Shown: positions 5,508 to 5,961 of the stretch, in pieces
How the letters are laid out: the number at the start of each line of letters is the position of its first letter
Numbering within the stretch: the first letter of the stretch is position 1
Assembly: GCA_024408015.1 (NCBI GenBank)
Contig: JAKSVJ010000084.1
Location: 1-5,961 of the forward strand
Direction of reading: 5' to 3'
Source: Clostridia bacterium
Lineage (GTDB): Bacteria; Bacillota; Clostridia; Oscillospirales; CAG-272
DNA: 5,961 bases
The notes under the pieces: model-generated
What the model was told of the DNA's origin: nothing
Seen by the model: only the letters and a program-made list of their open reading frames with translations
Database searches by the model: none
Position numbers and translations under genes: made by a program

Positions 5508-5961
5508 GTTCTCACACCTCCTAATTTATTTGCACCACAAGCTGAGCATTGTTCAGCACAGTTTTTGGTTGTTTTGCATTCATATGCTTTGTGTCTCTCT
5601 CTAAGGAAAAATTCTTTTGTCACACCAACATCAATGATGTCCCAAGGCAAAATTTCATCCTCCCCAAATTCTCTGTTAGCAAAGAATGATTCATCAATAC
5701 CTACTGTCTTGAATACATCAATCCATTCATCGTATTTGAATATTTCTTCCCAGCTATCGAGTCTCATTCCTCTATTCGTAGCTTCGAGAAGTGCAGCAGA
5801 TAGAGTTCTATTACCACGTGCAAATACAGCCTCTATACGGCTAACTTCTGCATCGTGATAATTGTATCTAATTTTTCTATCTTTGTTGATATCAACTACA
5901 TATTTTTGCTTTCTATGTAACTCTTCAAGATCGCATTGAGCTTCCCATTGGAATGGAGTAA
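5480..5961 (-). CDS. TIGR03960-like radical SAM protein, 3' end
   Basis: The gene enters from the right edge; 159 C-terminal residues are visible, ending at TAA 5480-5482. The fragment starts with TPFQWE, and continues with RIEAVFARGNRTLSAALLEA, the SWEEIFKYDEWIDVF segment, EDEILPWDIIDVGV and a cysteine-rich tail. These match the C-terminal part of the B12-binding-domain radical SAM family TIGR03960 as I recall it. The 4Fe-4S-binding CxxxCxxC motif and the predicted cobalamin-binding domain lie outside the window, so activity cannot be judged. The function of the family is not settled. The final cysteines (C-x5-C-x3-C-x2-C, coded at 5537-5578) could bind metal. The gene overlaps the DUF2344 gene by 28 nt, its usual partner. 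Confidence 0.85.
   Translation of the reverse strand, partial: TPFQWEAQCDLEELHRKQKYVVDINKDRKIRYNYHDAEVSRIEAVFARGNRTLSAALLEATNRGMRLDSWEEIFKYDEWIDVFKTVGIDESFFANREFGEDEILPWDIIDVGVTKEFFLRERHKAYECKTTKNCAEQCSACGANKLGGVRTWCPKRDTQ
5515..5522 (-). promoter_or_regulatory. Ribosome binding site of the DUF2344 gene inside the radical SAM gene
   Basis: AGGAGGTG on the minus strand lies 7 nt before ATG 5507 and encodes part of the Leu-Gly-Gly-Val stretch near the C-terminus of the radical SAM protein. It fixes the downstream start and implies that the last codons of the radical SAM gene are constrained by this second role. Confidence 0.8.

Noticed and set aside
1..5961. CRISPR array, mobile element, phage or toxin-antitoxin locus, tRNA or rRNA gene
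   Set aside because: No spaced direct repeats, transposase or integrase motifs, terminal repeats or tRNA-like cloverleaf were seen; coding density is almost complete with recognised housekeeping families.

Overview
The window is an AT-rich (roughly 35-40 % GC by eye), tightly packed stretch of bacterial chromosome. Strong AGGAGG-type ribosome binding sites, a likely L19 leader RNA ahead of rplS, the nrnA-truB order and the paired radical SAM and DUF2344 genes all point to a low-GC Gram-positive bacterium, most likely an anaerobic member of the Clostridia. The species cannot be named from the sequence.

Left half, plus strand: the 3' end of a DHH-family phosphoesterase gene (nrnA type) overlaps truB (tRNA pseudouridine-55 synthase). 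truB abuts a 12-helix MFS-like transporter gene through a one-base TAATG junction. These three look like one transcription unit for RNA turnover and modification, with a membrane protein added in the place where ribF is often found. A new transcription unit then begins: a good sigma-A promoter, a 9-bp hairpin that fits the L19 leader, and rplS (ribosomal protein L19), which ends at a strong intrinsic terminator. A second hairpin terminator follows at once and serves the convergent minus-strand genes.

Right half, minus strand, read from the right edge towards 3191: the 3' end of a radical SAM protein gene (TIGR03960-like), a DUF2344/TIGR03936 radical-SAM-associated protein, a class I SAM-dependent methyltransferase, and hslO (Hsp33). 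Overlaps or gaps of 4-6 nt join these four, so they very probably form one operon that starts outside the window.

There are only two intergenic stretches, each about 120 bases (2612-2730 and 3073-3190), and both are filled with regulatory structure. I see no tRNA or rRNA gene, CRISPR array, insertion sequence, phage gene or long repeat. The window is mainly housekeeping. The points worth a second look are the rplS leader, the unusual neighbours of truB and of the radical SAM/DUF2344 pair, and some small alternative hairpins. I found no convincing evidence of an undescribed system.
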